A DNA stretch of 64,000 nt from Gymnopus androsaceus JB14 (lineage: Eukaryota > Basidiomycota > Agaricomycetes > Agaricales > Omphalotaceae). The DNA lies in contig ML769642.1 of the NCBI GenBank assembly GCA_009733575.1, positions 32,180 to 96,179 of the forward strand, given 5' to 3'. Positions 23,000-34,535 of this stretch are shown piece after piece (within the stretch, counting starts at the first letter, position 1; each line of letters opens with the position of its first letter). Made by a program: the position numbers and the translations under genes. A model generated the notes under the pieces. The model did not search any database and was not told where the DNA came from. It saw only the letters and a program-made list of their open reading frames with translations.

Positions 23000-24111
23000 C
23001 TAAACGTCATCCTTCCAAGTTGACGGTCCTAATTCCGTCTGCATGTCCTCCAAATAAAATCCAACTCCATTGGGCACAACTGCTGGGAAGGAAACTCCAT
23101 CGCCAACCACTTTTCTGCCTTTTCCATCCTTCGCATTCATTTCCGGAACGATATTCATTAGATTAATCCATCCAGTCATTGTTGGCTTAAAGAAAGCCCA
23201 TTTGTCAGTGCCGATCTCTTCCGGATTAGGGCCTCGAGGGAGTGGAGGTTGGGCGTATGAGAACATTGTCCCAAACCACCTTGAATTTATGGGGATGGAA
23301 ATTCTCGATATGATAGGAATTGGGTTGACGGTGACGTGAAAGAATGGGTCGGATTCGTGCCCAATCTGAGAGACGGAGAGGGCCCAGGAGCCATCACGCA
23401 AGTTTTCATACTTAAAGGAGGCAACTTGCTCTATGAGGATATAACTTGAGAAAGATCGAAGCACCGACTAAGCAGAGATAATTACTTACTGGGAATGTTC
23501 CAATTACGACGACCTTTCAACTTGTCAGTGGTATGTTCACCTATATAATTAAATGTGATGGCCTTACCATTCCATGTAGAATCTTTACTCGAAACGAGCA
23601 TGATGCTCGTTCGGAAACCCACTGACCCATCTGCATATTTCCATCTTCCAGGTGCAAATCCAAGTTCGTCATCTGGACAAGGTCAGAAAACATCATATCC
23701 TACTAATGACGATCACTTACAGCGACCTAGACGAATCAACAGACGTTGATCAGCTTTTTCTGGAAGCCTTGATGATTTTGAGCGAGTTACATACCGACCG
23801 GAGTGCTGGAGTACTGAACTAGCTGAAAAGGAGACGTTATTCACATTCTCATTGAGAAAGTTCGGGCGATAGGTAACTTACCACTACCACCGCGGGCCCA
23901 CCAATGAATTCACCGCCAGCAGCAAGTGCATCGGCTTGCCAAGGTGCAGCCCACCCAGCCGGGAAGCTGGCATCCTTAGATCCAGAGGAGACTGTAAATT
24001 GCCATGTGCGTGCCTTGAGTTGCCAGGGTCTATTTAATGAACCAGCGTGATGTGATATGTCAAGGAAAGCGAGACTCGAACTCACGGTGGAGCAACAACA
24101 AAATTGGACAT
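23000..24111 (-). CDS. Acetoacetate-decarboxylase-like beta-barrel protein
   Basis: A six-exon gene. The start at 24111 (MSNFVVAPP) splices in frame to PWQLKARTWQF. The next exons give AGGEFIGGPAVVVV, LVQYSSTPVG, then DDELGFAPGRWKYADGSVGF and MLVSSKDSTWNG. A further pair gives RRNWNIPK, then QVASFKYENLRDGSW. The last exon ends STWKDDV-stop at 23000. The order YSSTPVG, DEL, PGRW, S.WNGR..WNIPK.VASF follows the acetoacetate decarboxylase family. In that family a Lys after the (Y/I)P forms the Schiff base, and the Lys of NIPKQ is the matching position. Length is about 290 residues. Members may act as decarboxylases, aldolase/dehydratases or lipocalin-like binders. It most likely modifies a polyketide- or terpenoid-type intermediate. 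Every junction checked preserves frame. Confidence 0.78.
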
Positions 24112-24290
24112 CACTGCTTAGAATGATAAAAAAGAGGGTTCTTGCACGTATTGACTTTATAAGGCTGAGTCGGCGACTCGGACCGCTCCATGCTTGCGGC
24201 CAACTTGCGGCAGCATGATGAAAGATGGAAAATCGTTGCGGACAGTAGCATTCAGTTGACCTAATGCTGGTTCGAGCGATGAACTGGTTC

Positions 24291-24807
24291 GCAGCTGCTT
24301 GCAAATTTGTAGCATAAATTTTGCAAAACGCTCTTTAGCGATCTTATTTACAACCAAACACGCCACCGCTTGGCCAGTGTCTGCTATCTTGTAATTTTGT
24401 TAGATAATTTTGTCAGATGTCTTGTCATGTCTCCTCAAATAGCAATGGGCAATTTTTGCTACATCCATTCAGCTGCAAAAGACAGAAGGAGAGCGCATAA
24501 GATAAAGTATACTCACGGGGAAAAGGATGAGAGTTGCTCGAATGTAATGCACAGGTTACACACTAGTCCATTTGTCGATGTTCTTCAGGCTCGATAGATG
24601 TCAAGGTATAGAGAAAAAAAGTTCTTTAGATGGTCTGGCGTTGAGGAGACCTGAGTAATATGCAGGTGACTGTGCAGCGGAGTATTGGAGCAGAGGCATC
24701 TGCAGCTGCCTGGAGGCTGAGACATGACATTGTTCTATTTGGCTGTAAATAAGATCACTAAAGAGTGTTTCGCAAAATCTGTGCTACAAAAATTTGCAGG
24801 TAGCTGC
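24291..24807. mobile_element. 517 bp MITE with ~75 bp inverted ends
   Basis: The left arm (24291-24361) and right arm (about 24735-24807) are inverted copies. They share GCAGCT, TGCAAATTT, GTAGCA, ATTTTGC, CTCTTTAG and GATCTTATTTACA. It lies between the ADC-like gene's 5' end and the 3' end of the hydrolase gene. No coding potential. Confidence 0.75.
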
Positions 24808-24990
24808 AATGAGACGATCAAGAGCGTGTCGCGCAGAGTATGTGAATGATGAATATTCTATTCAACAGTCGCCGCCTACATAGGGCCGGCGGCGTACGAA
24901 CACTTATTGATATAGTTTTTCTAATCTGTAGGCTTTGTTATAGTAGAAAAAAGCGGCTGCTCATGGTTTCAAGATGTTCCCCATACTAAT

Positions 24991-26122
24991 TCAAAGGTAT
25001 TTCTTCATCCACTCCACGGTTGATTTGAAGGAGCCCTCTTTGCCCTTTTTGACCTGTGTGTTACTCATATCTCCTCGTACAGCGAACCCATGCGTGCAGC
25101 CTTCGAAATATTCATGCCTGTATCCGGGAGCAAACTTTCCTTCTCCAAGAATCTCGTCAGCTTTGGCTCCTGCAGATGGGGGGAACCAGTCGTCAAATTC
25201 GGAACCATTGATGAGGAGGGGCGAGCGCGATTCCGTCAAGTATTTCTGAGTACGCAGCTATGTTAAGTTCATCCGAACCCAGCAATGATGATGGTATGCG
25301 TACCTCGAGATCAGTGGGAACTTGCAAAAATGTCGGGTGGGAGACGGCGGACACTTTGATGATGTTCTCGAAAGCAAGATCAAAGACATAACGACCTGAA
25401 TATGAAACAGGATGAGGATCATTGATCCCAATGCGTATAGACGCGAACTCACCTCCAAGACAGTATCCTGTACCACCGAAACTGGTGACGCCAGTTTCCT
25501 TCAACGCTGCGATGACCTTGTCGACAGGAGGACGAGTCTGTTCAGGACCATGTTTGGCCATCCAGTCGGTTACGTTGAAGTTGGACTAACCAATTGATCT
25601 TAGTGCTTTTCGGTGAATATTAATGCAGCACGCACGTCTGGTGAATTCAAAGCATCCACTGGGATAGGATCACCATGCAGATAGTCAGGAATTACTGTCT
25701 TTTGGCGACGTTAAGGGTTCATACTCGATACACAGGATAAGTAGACCTCACTTTGAACCCGTTCTTGGCAAAGTCGTCTGCGAGAAGCTGGAAAAGGTCA
25801 GCAGGTTTTACAAAGTGAAAGGAGACGGACGCACTCGATTATTGACAAGTTGTGGCCCGAATCCATCCGTGAGGTAGATGATCACCTTTTCCTTGGGATA
25901 ATCACTTGTCGGCGTCGCCACGTAGCAATTTATAGTGCCAATGATCTCCCATTGGCCTTAATTAAATTTAATCAAATTTCGATTCCTAAGTGCGAAGTCT
26001 AATAGAGGCCTTACCAGTGGGAGTGCCTTCGTGGGTGACGCCTGACCGTATAAGCCTGATAAGCACGGAAATTGAAGAAATATGTAGAACCGACCTGAGA
26101 TACAGTCTTTACAGAGACTCAT
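24991..26122 (-). CDS. Dienelactone-hydrolase family protein
   Basis: An alpha/beta hydrolase of the DLH family, which opens lactones or esters with a Cys-His-Asp triad. The start at 26122 (MSLCKDCISG) splices in frame to VTHEGTPTG, then EIIGTINCYVATP and VIIYLTDGFGPQLVNNR. The nucleophile elbow is GYCLGG (Cys), joined across an intron to RYVFDLAFENI. Later come VSAVSHPTFLQVPTDLE and LLINGSEFDDWFP (Asp). The catalytic His is in YFEGCTHGFAVRGD. It ends WMKKYL-stop at 24991. Length is about 250 residues, as usual. It is divergent from the transporter across 224 bp, suggesting shared control. The biological substrate is unknown. Confidence 0.9.
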
Positions 26123-26346
26123 TATGACGGAGAATGCAAGAGAGAAGTCAAGCCTGGAGAAAGACCCATTATATATAGCTCACCGCATCACTCATCTTCC
26201 CTCGGGGAAGGATTTGGCTCCACGGAGAAACTTTTGACAAATCCATCTGACGAAATAACGGCGTTTTTCATTCTCACGGTATCTTTGACTGCATGTATAA
26301 CAAGCCAATTTAGCGGTTTCGAGTTCCATTCTCTTCGAAGTTATAA
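26123..26346. promoter_or_regulatory. Divergent promoter of hydrolase and MFS genes
   Basis: Only 224 bp separate the two start codons. ATTATATATAG at about 26169 is a good TATA element for the minus-strand hydrolase, and TGTATAACA at about 26295 is a weaker one for the transporter. Co-regulation is inferred. Confidence 0.45.
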
Positions 26347-28486
26347 ATGTCCGAACCCAAGTCTTCACAAGCTCAAGAGCCGCTAGATTCTCCGCAAACC
26401 CCCTCTACAATATCTGCAGAGGAAGAACCACGTTACAGCATATACACAAAAAAAGAAAAATGGTTCCTTGTTCTCCTCATTGCCTCGTCGGGACTGTTTA
26501 GGTACGCTTTGCGTCAAGATGTATGCTGGAACTCCGAGTTCATTCACTTCAGTCCTCTTACAGCCAATGTCTACTTCCCTGCCATCCCCACAATCGCCGA
26601 AGCGTTCAACAAATCAACAGAGTTGATCAATTTAACAGTAACTTGCGTCATCCGACTCTGCAACTTCAAAATACTAACTTGTCTCTTTAGGTTACAATGT
26701 ACATGGTCTTTCAAGGAATTGGTACGTTGGTCCCTCGCAGGCTGGTATAAATATCTGACTTGTTATGATTTAGCTCCGATGTTTTTCGGTGCTCTTGCAG
26801 ACGCCGTTGGTCGTCGTCTGATTTATGCTGCTTGTCTGGCCATTTTGTCCATCTCCTGCGTTGGTCTAGCATTGACACCAACAAATGCTTACTGGCTCCT
26901 GATGGTCTTAAGATGCGTGCAGGCAGCAGGGAGTACAAGTACCATTGCTTTAGGTGAGTGGTGAATATGGATTCATCTCCGCGATCCCAATGCGTGTGTA
27001 GGTGCTGGAGTCATCGGTGACATCGCTGAACCTTACGAACGAGGAGGATTCATGGGTGCTTATCAGACCGGGCCTTTGGTGAATAGTTCAAAGTTCAAAT
27101 TCTGGAGCTTTGCGCAGAACTGATTCGAAATCGAACAGATTGGCCCCGCCATCGGTCCAATCATTGGCGGTGCCTTGGCTGGGAGCCTAGGATGGAGGTT
27201 GGTAGTACCAAGGTCGAGCCTCCCCGAAAACCATCGGTTAACATAGCAATTTCTAGGTCAATCTTTTGGTTCCTCGTTATAGCCGCAGCTGTAGCCTGCA
27301 TTTTCGTTCTTCTGTGAGTAGCAAGATATTAGCGGAAAGCACCCGAGGGACAACTTGTTCACTATCTATGCACACAGGTTCCTCCCTGAGACCCTTCGAT
27401 CCATCGTCGGTAATGGAAGTATCAAGCCTTCTCCGCTTCTACGTCCTATTGTTCCCATCGTCGCTGGATATAAAAACGTTCCGGCTAGTGAAAAGGGTTC
27501 AGAACAACTGGAGAAGACCAAGGCAGTTCGAAAACGTTTTCGCAACCCGCTCACTTTACTTCTCTACCCTGACATTCCGATGTTATTGTTCTTCAACGGA
27601 ATGGTCTCTGCCGTCTACTATGCGGTTACTGCGACGATTAGTTCGTTGTTCGTGTACGTACAATCGGAATGTTTTATTTAATGACTTGACTGACCTTTTT
27701 GCATCTTTTGTACAGCGAAGTTTATCCTTTCTTGTCGACCGCTGAAGTTGGACTTTGTTTCCTGTGCATCGGTGGTGGGATGACTGTTGGAAGCTTAGTG
27801 AGCGGAAGACTACTGGATCGGGAATGGCGAAGCGTCAGTGCAGGATATCGAGAGAGGATAATGAGAGAAAAGGGGGGAGAAGCCGCCGTCGCAGAGATTG
27901 ACATCAAGAAAGCTCGAGAGGATCCTGATTTCCCTATCGAATACGTGAGTTTTCAACCTCGACTGGTGGAAACCGTGCGTTTCTCATTTGGCCCGTCTGG
28001 CTCTCAGGCGCGTCTCCGTGTGATTCCGTACATCATGATCTTCTATGTTGGGTCGGTAATAGGGTATGGCTGGTGTATCCGAGCAGCTGTTCATATATCC
28101 GCGCCGTTGATCTTGCAATTCATCGGTGAGCCTAAGCTCTACGGCATCTTCATACGGTGAAAAAGCTACTAAACATTTATCATCATCCAGTCGGGATCAC
28201 AACTGTCCTGGTCCTCAATGCTGCCCAAACCGTTACAGTGGATCTTGCACCTACGCAAAGTTCATCTGTATCAGCGTGTAACAATCTTTTCCGTGGTTGC
28301 CTTGGTGCGATCCTCGTTTCCGTTATCGATTTAATATTGGACGCGCTTAACCCCGGGTGGACTTTTGTGCTACTTGGATTGATATGTGCGGCTTTGACTC
28401 CTTTGGTGTGGGTTGTTATCAGGATTGGGCCTGCCTGTAGGCAGAAGAGGAGGGAAAAGGAGCAGAGGGAGAATCAAAAGGCATGA
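26347..28486 (+). CDS. MFS drug:H+ antiporter (DHA1 family)
   Basis: A plasma-membrane proton-coupled exporter with about 12 membrane spans. After a hydrophilic N-terminus (MSEPKSSQAQEP), a splice gives SPLTANVYFPAIPTIAEAF, typical of the QDR/FLR-like branch. Motif A is present (FFGALADAVGRRLIYAA). Motif C-type Gly/Pro-rich helix 5 reads GAYQTGPLIGPAIGPIIGGA across two introns. The central loop (about residues 230-280) is basic. The second half includes EVYPFLSTAEVGL, GSLVSGRLLDREWR and the final helices ending VVIRIGPACRQKRREKE. The frame is intact across all introns examined. Its place beside tailoring enzymes suggests export of the cluster product or self-protection. Confidence 0.9.
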
Positions 28487-29304
28487 CGAGGAACGAACTT
28501 ACGGACGACTTGGATCTACAAATTACTATCATAATACCACTAAATACTACTTCAACGTTCCCTTGTTTATTTCAACCGCCATGCTTCTCTCAGAATACAA
28601 TCAACCCGCCTCTTATGATGGCACCTTTGCTCAATGGACAACGCTTTTATTTCACTAGTTTCTGGTCTACATATACAGCTTCATAATCAGCCCTTCTGGG
28701 CGCAAAAATATGACACCTCGCAAGCGCTGTCGAGCACACGAGTCTCTTTCCATTCAGCTACTTAACTTTGACTTGAAGCAACGTCGTGTAGATAATCCTT
28801 TTATCTTCGGATCGGATTGAATTAGGCAGTTGAATATCGTATTTTCAAAGGATTAAAAGTACTTGATCTACTGTTCGTACTGTTTAAGCGCACGACCTAC
28901 AGAACGATGCAAAACTTGACGTAACCACGGATTCTTGCTTAAGGGGAAAACCTTACCCGTAACTTGCTCAGTCCGGTCTTCCAACGTGGAGTATTGTCCG
29001 CCTTTCACCTTTTTCTTTGACGGGCTGCTCGTCATCTTGGAAGGTAAGTACAGGGTAGTGTATTTGGGTCTTCATCTGGTTCATGGGGAATTCGAGTGGA
29101 CGATAATGCTTGTCACACAGGGATGGTGGTGTGCATTTGAAGCTGGCCTGTAACACATTTATTGGAAGGCTAGGGGTTGGGAATAGCGGAGTGTTTGTTC
29201 GGAGACGGCGCTCCGAGGACTTGATATTGTTTCATTGTCTTCGTCATCCACATATCTTCCGACTCCAAACGTCGACGCGAGTAGATCCATGATGTTACGG
29301 GTAG
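28487..29304. other. Intergenic region, nothing recognisable
   Basis: About 0.8 kb between the MFS gene and a transposon. Short frames lack family signatures. Normal CpG content. Confidence 0.45.
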
Positions 29305-30230
29305 CTCACAGACAGATAATTTAATGGCTGAATTATCTGTCTATACATTTTTCTATGATTTTCTGGAAAAAATCTCTATATACATCTATGTTCTCTGCAC
29401 GTCTCCTCAACTACAGACTGATTCGAAAATGTATGACACTTGAACCTGACTTGAACTATATTCAAGTTGCTTGAACCGCGATACACCTCGGAACCAGTCA
29501 GTTTTGCACGGAATAAAACTCCAAGTACATAGGCATCAAGCTCTGTATTCATAGATGAAGCTCAGCTGTAAAATCAAGCCAAGCTCAAGAGATATTACAT
29601 TGCCAAAACACTATCAGCTCGAAAACTCGTTATCGAGCTGGTTTGATTCGAGGGGTATTACTCCGAACCATCGTTTGAGTAGCGCCAGATGCTCGTCTCT
29701 GAGTTTCCTAAAACCTTCCGAAGTGCTTACCTCATAAGAAACGAGTCCGAGAAAATACCATGTTCCTGCATTATCGTTTATGACACCTTCGGGTTGTATT
29801 TCGCCTGATGGGATCGAGTAATATCCATCTCGTGGGATTCGTTTAGTTGCTCGTACCGCCGGGAAGATACCGCCGGGAAGATGTCGTACGAAACGAATGG
29901 AATGACGTTTTCTGGGCTTCGTTCGGACAATCCGGATGACCCTGGAAAACCAATCCACACGACCGGGTCCTCCGGATCAAGCAATATAGTTCAAGTACCA
30001 TACATTGTTGTCGAATCAGTAGAGCGTATTAGCCAGTTTGATGCTAGAAACCTGATTGGCTGGTAAATGCTCCAACAATACAAAATTTCCTAATCGAAAA
30101 AGTTTACAACGTGTGGCTAATACGCTCTAGTCTGTAGATTAGGAGACATGTATATAGAGATTTCTTCCAGAAAATCACAGAAAAATGTATAGAAAGATAA
30201 GTAAGTCAATCAGTGTTATCTGTCTGTGAG
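29305..30230. mobile_element. Inverted-repeat element with captured coding-like fragment
   Basis: The ends read CTCACAGACAGATAA (from 29305) and the inverted copy (to 30230). The arms match for about 110 bp, including CTATACATTTTTCT, GATTTTCTGGAA and AATCTCTATATACAT. The interior holds two overlapping minus-strand frames (29984-29778 and 29958-29614). Spliced at about 29938 they would read MLDPEDPVVWIGFPG into RVIRIVRTKPRKRHSIRF and GTWYFLGLVSYEV. I do not recognise this protein. It may be a captured host gene fragment. The right end lies only about 130 bp before the zinc-finger gene. Confidence 0.68.
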
Positions 30231-30360
30231 TCGCACACTGTTTCCTCAATTCACCTATCCGACTTGTGAGAAAACTTCCCATTCTCAATTGATTCTCAAA
30301 GTTCTCTGCCATAAGTAGGACAGTGCAAATATTCGACGAGGACACATCCCTCCTCCCGAC

Positions 30361-31535
30361 AATGTCCTCTATGATGTCTTTTCGCGCACGCCCAGGAGCC
30401 ACCGTAAGAGTGGTTCAGACTGGATCAGCAATCAGTCTTCATATGGAGGACTCGGGAATATCAAGGCCAAGCAGCGGGACTAACAATGGTGCGATCTCGC
30501 ACTGTCTTTGCGGCTCGGAGGATTAATCTGGTCTATGAAAGATCTCGATATTCAAGTTGAACTAAACGCTAACGGGCTGTCACTCTGTGTCGTACCAACT
30601 CCCGAACTAACACCGTCGGTAACAAATTTACCTCCACAAGAGAGTCTTCCTCCCAGCTCGACACCGTCAGTTCACGGTTGGGAATGGCCTCTCGTAGCTG
30701 AGCCCAATTGCGCTAACACTTTGGGTTCGTTTGAAACGAGGTAAGTACTAGAACGTATCCTTTCAACAGAATAACGTCTGACGAACCGTCGAGTATCAAA
30801 CGAGGGCCTCTATGACGCTGTGCAGCACCAGGACCTCCACATGATAGACATTGAGGATTTGATGTCTAGTCTACCAACCTTGACAACAGTCCCCAGCTTC
30901 CAAGAAGACCGATGAACTTGGAATCGAAATCCCTATCAGAGATGATTCTGATAGCTTCTCGTCCTTTGCGATGACTGAACCAGAACTGCAAGCTATGTTT
31001 GACTTCAGTGAGACCGGTAAAATCTCCGATTCGTCTTCTGCTTCAGTGGGACTGATCAATGGTGTAGGAAATTTTACCGATGAGTCCTCTGTCACCAGCT
31101 CTCCTGGGCCCAACGAGCTCCCGGATTCAGCGCCAAACGGCTCGAGCTCTGTTCCGGAATTACCCATCACCAGTCCCGATCTTGCCATCGTCGATCAGGC
31201 CAAGAAGAAAGCTCAGCATCCTTGCAGAATGTGCCACAGAAACTTCACTCGTGAATATACTCGGAATCTTCATGAGAGAGCACACGCTGCCAGAGCTGAA
31301 CCTCTTCGTTGCCGTGAGCCAAATTGCAATGTCACCTTTTCGAGATCGCATGATAGATTGAGGTGAGGAATATAATGAATCCCTACGCCGTATTGCTGAT
31401 CAGGTTTTCAGGCATGAAGTTCGAATTCATGACCGCCCTTCTTATGTATGTGGCAAATGCAAGAAGATGTTCTCTACACGGGTGAACTTAGACAAACATA
31501 GAGCAAAAAGAAGCAAGTGTTGCAGCCACACCTAG
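30361..31535 (+). CDS. C2H2 zinc-finger transcription factor, candidate cluster regulator
   Basis: The C-terminal part is clear. A Ser/Pro/acidic region (MTEPELQAMFDFSETGKI...) likely activates transcription. It is followed by CRMCHRNFTREYTRNLHERAH (C-x2-C-x12-H-x3-H), then CREPNCNVTFSRSHDRLRH (joined across an intron) with H-x4-H, and CGKCKKMFSTRVNLDKH plus RSKC as a C2HC third finger. The stop is at 31533-31535. Upstream exons are less certain. Candidate coding includes DLDIQVELNANGLSLC and PPQESLPPSSTPSVHGWEW (30540-30740), then VSNEGLYDAVQHQDLHMIDI, whose joins I could not close in one frame. The start at 30361 is therefore tentative. Its location at the cluster edge suggests pathway control. 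A transposon has landed about 130 bp upstream. Confidence 0.72.
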
Positions 31536-32586
31536 ATAGAATGCAACAGTAGAATTTGAATAGAAAGCCCTTGTACGCACCTTCAGGCGGGGGAAATCTT
31601 CTACTTTGAATTGCCCTGAAACTGCCAGTCTGTAGCAATATTTCCCAGAAAACAGGCCATAAAGCTCAGGATTCCCCGATAACACAATGGTACTCAAACA
31701 TCTGTGAATAGCATACCATTCATTTCGGATGTGCGCATTTGATGTCATGAGCTTGGCGGATTCAACAACCACGCCAAGTCCTGCACAGGGAGCAATCCGA
31801 GTCGCTAAGATATCAGTGCGCTCTAGTGGCTCAGATAAATGGGGCAATCCCCCTTGAATAAAGCTGTACTTGATCTATGCCAGTGGTGCAAAGTACAAGC
31901 AATACTCGGTAGTGGCGTGAGATGATTGATGATCGAGGGACTGGATTCAAATCCAAAAGCGTTTCGAATCAAGCTCTAAATGTTTTTCGCGAGGCGAAAG
32001 CCAGTGAGATAAAATACAAAAGAATAAAGAGCCCTTAGTGGAAATAGCATTGGTCTCGTGGAAAAAACCGCCAATTGGGTGTAAGCATACAAGTATCTCA
32101 AAGAGAACAACAATGGCATCCTGAGAAAACCGCAGAATCATCTAAACGAGACAAGGTCTTGAGCCGAGGCCCATTAATGCAGGTAGCGTTTGGGTAACAC
32201 CAAAAGAAACCACTCAGCTGTCTCATGTCGTTAGGGAATTTGGCATCTCACTGGCTTCAAGGATACCAACTATCATGCCACATATGGTTCGGGACATTAG
32301 TCGAGCAAGAAGAATGAACAGTAAATGCACTAGCTCCAGCTAGCCAAATGAATCATCTCTTCAGCAAATCGGAGCTCCCTCTGTTTTATGAATCTGCGCA
32401 TTCTCTGTCAGTGGGTCAAATATTTTGGACCGGCTTTCACTAGTCAAGGTTGTCAATCTAGAGACAGCCAATAGGTTAGGCATTGAAGGGAGTCTATTTG
32501 AGACAAGGAGGGGATAATGAGAGCAAAGATTGGAGGAAAGGCAGACAACATGTTTACATGCAAACAAAATGCATGCACACCCAAGG
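31536..32586. other. Unassigned stretch before the Copia relics
   Basis: About 1 kb without a recognisable gene. One 119-codon minus-strand frame (31488-31847) overlaps the end of the zinc-finger gene and has no motif I know. Confidence 0.4.
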
Positions 32587-33350
32587 GCTGTTCCAACTTG
32601 GTGACCACCATTTCCAAATTTCCCAAATTTTCATCCTCCCCTTCAATAGGTTGGATCTGCCTGTCAGAGAAAACAACATTCCTCTCTGTGGTGACAGTGT
32701 GATGTGTTGGCCAGTAGATATAGTGACCATTCAATTCGGGTTTGAGTCCTATTCAGCATCCTTCCTGGGCCTGTGGTTCCAATTTGCTGGGTTCCTTTTC
32801 TCATTTGACATCAATGATACTGCCAAAAATGTGAATATTAGTCATGTCTGATTTAATTCAAAACCATTTCTTGTAGGGAGTGGCCATTCCAATGGCCTTC
32901 TTTGGCATCCAATTCCAAACATATACTGCATATCTCATCATGATCCCCCAAAGCCATTTTGGGAGTCCTGATGAGATCAAAAGACTTCAAACTCATCAGC
33001 AAAACCTGTATGACGTGGGCAGTGCTTGAGCAAACTGTCCAGAGCTCCCAGCGCTCCAGTGTCCCAGCACTCAGATGGTCCGGCCGATGCAGGAGGGGCT
33101 CCCAGAAGCTCCCAGAGGCCGCAAAATTACCTTATTTGGAAATAAAAAAGAGACATCATATGATTTTATATTTCTGACAGCACTGGCAAGTGCTGGCCAA
33201 CCCTGGGAGCTCTGGGAATTTCAAGTATTGCTGTGGGAACTAAAATGCAAAATACAGGTTTTGCTGATGCTGCATTTAGCAATATTTGATGTGCACATTC
33301 CACTATACCATTGTTGGAGCTTGTACTGACAGAAACTGCTGAGTGGGTAT
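32587..33350 (-). pseudogene. Copia pol fragment, strongly CpG-depleted
   Basis: Minus-strand matches to the better Copia at 38237-41350 (region 39990-40430) include NGHYIYWPTHHTVTTERN, VFSDRQIQPIEGEDENLGN and a degraded TPKKAIGMATPY-type stretch. These belong to the integrase C-terminal/linker part. Where the better copy has CG, this copy usually has TG or CA. A small element at 32994-33269 interrupts it. Confidence 0.8.
32994..33269. mobile_element. 276 bp MITE inside the Copia relic
   Basis: The ends are CATCAGCAAAACCTGTA (from 32994) and TACAGGTTTTGCTGATG (to 33269). A second inverted block, AGAGCTCCCAG, lies inside each arm. The better Copia copy lacks this segment at the same position, which supports an insertion. 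Confidence 0.65.
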
Positions 33351-33820
33351 GTCTACTTTGGACAGTGGGCTGGTAATTCACAGAGTAGTATGGTTATAAA
33401 AATAACTAGAGTGTTTGGTGGTTTAGTGGAATCAAGGTCAATGTTACATTGTTGGTGAAAAAGAAAAAGAATTATTAGAGAGGAGAGAGAGCTGGAGATT
33501 TAAAGAGACAAGAGACCAAGAAAGAGTGTGTGTGTGAATGAGAGAAGAAAACCAATATGATTGCAAAATACCTGATCTGGGGACCTTACAGACAAGGTCC
33601 CCAGCTTATATAGGTTGTTGAGCACTAATTAATTTGGCTAAAGGGTTTTGTTGACCTGTGTATGCGTAGTTGCGCAGTAGAACAAGCTGTGCAACCTGCA
33701 TATACAACTGAGCCATAGTTTGCGTACTGTGCAAACTATCTCTCAAATGGAAGAATACAACATATCTTGCAAAGAGATTGGCAAGTCATATTCACTGGAA
33801 AAGGTAATAGATATATGAAT

Positions 33821-34535
33821 CAGTGTTGGAAGGGCAACAGTCAATGGGCGAAGGTCATGGTCATTTTTTGATGACTAGTCGCAGCAGTCATAAGGCAACG
33901 AAAAATGACTTGACTTTTACCCTAACTAAGCGCTCATAAGCGTGCACAGCAATCAAAGGTTGCCGAGGTTCACCCGAAGGTCATTGCTTTCGTCATTGTG
34001 GACCAAGGGCCCAGGCTGTACAGCATACCATTCATTCAACAAATCGGTACAAATAGTCCAAAGTCAAGTCATAAAAACATGTCCGTGACACTGCAGCTGG
34101 ACCAAAAAATATCATGCGATAAAAGTTATGATAAACAGAATGATAAATGGAAAGATATTTATTAGGATTACATTACGAAATAAAGTTCATTTGCCATGAG
34201 ACAAGCATGATGCCGTTTGTGATCTTTATCCCACAAAATTTTAGACTTTTGCGCGCACAAAAGAGAATTGAAACAAAGGGGAATTGAAATTTTTGCGGGA
34301 TAAAAAAGGAAAATCTCGCAACTTTATTGCGTGCAAAAGTTTACTAATGGCTGGATGATTATCGTGCAGCAAATCAATTTTATTTCATGATCAAACCCTA
34401 ATAAATATCTATACATTTATCATTGCATTTATCCCGGCCTTTATTGCATGTCATTTTTTGGGCCAGCCGCGGTGTGACTGCACTTTTGGGCTTTTCAGTG
34501 ACCTCAATGCCCGGCAACTGACCTTGCCAACACTG
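33821..34535. mobile_element. Non-autonomous hAT element, 8-bp target duplication
   Basis: The terminal repeats are CAGTGTTGG (from 33821) and CCAACACTG (to 34535), flanked by ATATGAAT on both sides (33813-33820 and 34536-34543). A perfect 8-bp duplication is diagnostic of hAT. The element retains CpG sites, unlike the DNA around it, so it is younger. No transposase is present. A second inverted-repeat unit fills its centre. Confidence 0.88.
34098..34460. mobile_element. Inverted-repeat unit nested in the hAT element
   Basis: CAAAAAATATCATGC near the left end is matched inverted by GCATGTCATTTTTTG on the right. The arms stay similar for over 100 bp, with shared ATGATAAATG and GATATTTATTAGG. 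It may be a separate MITE or the subterminal repeats of the hAT element itself. Confidence 0.55.

Noticed and set aside
31488..31847. 119-codon minus-strand frame right of the zinc-finger gene
   Set aside because: Overlaps the zinc-finger 3' end and shows no domain; insufficient to call a gene.
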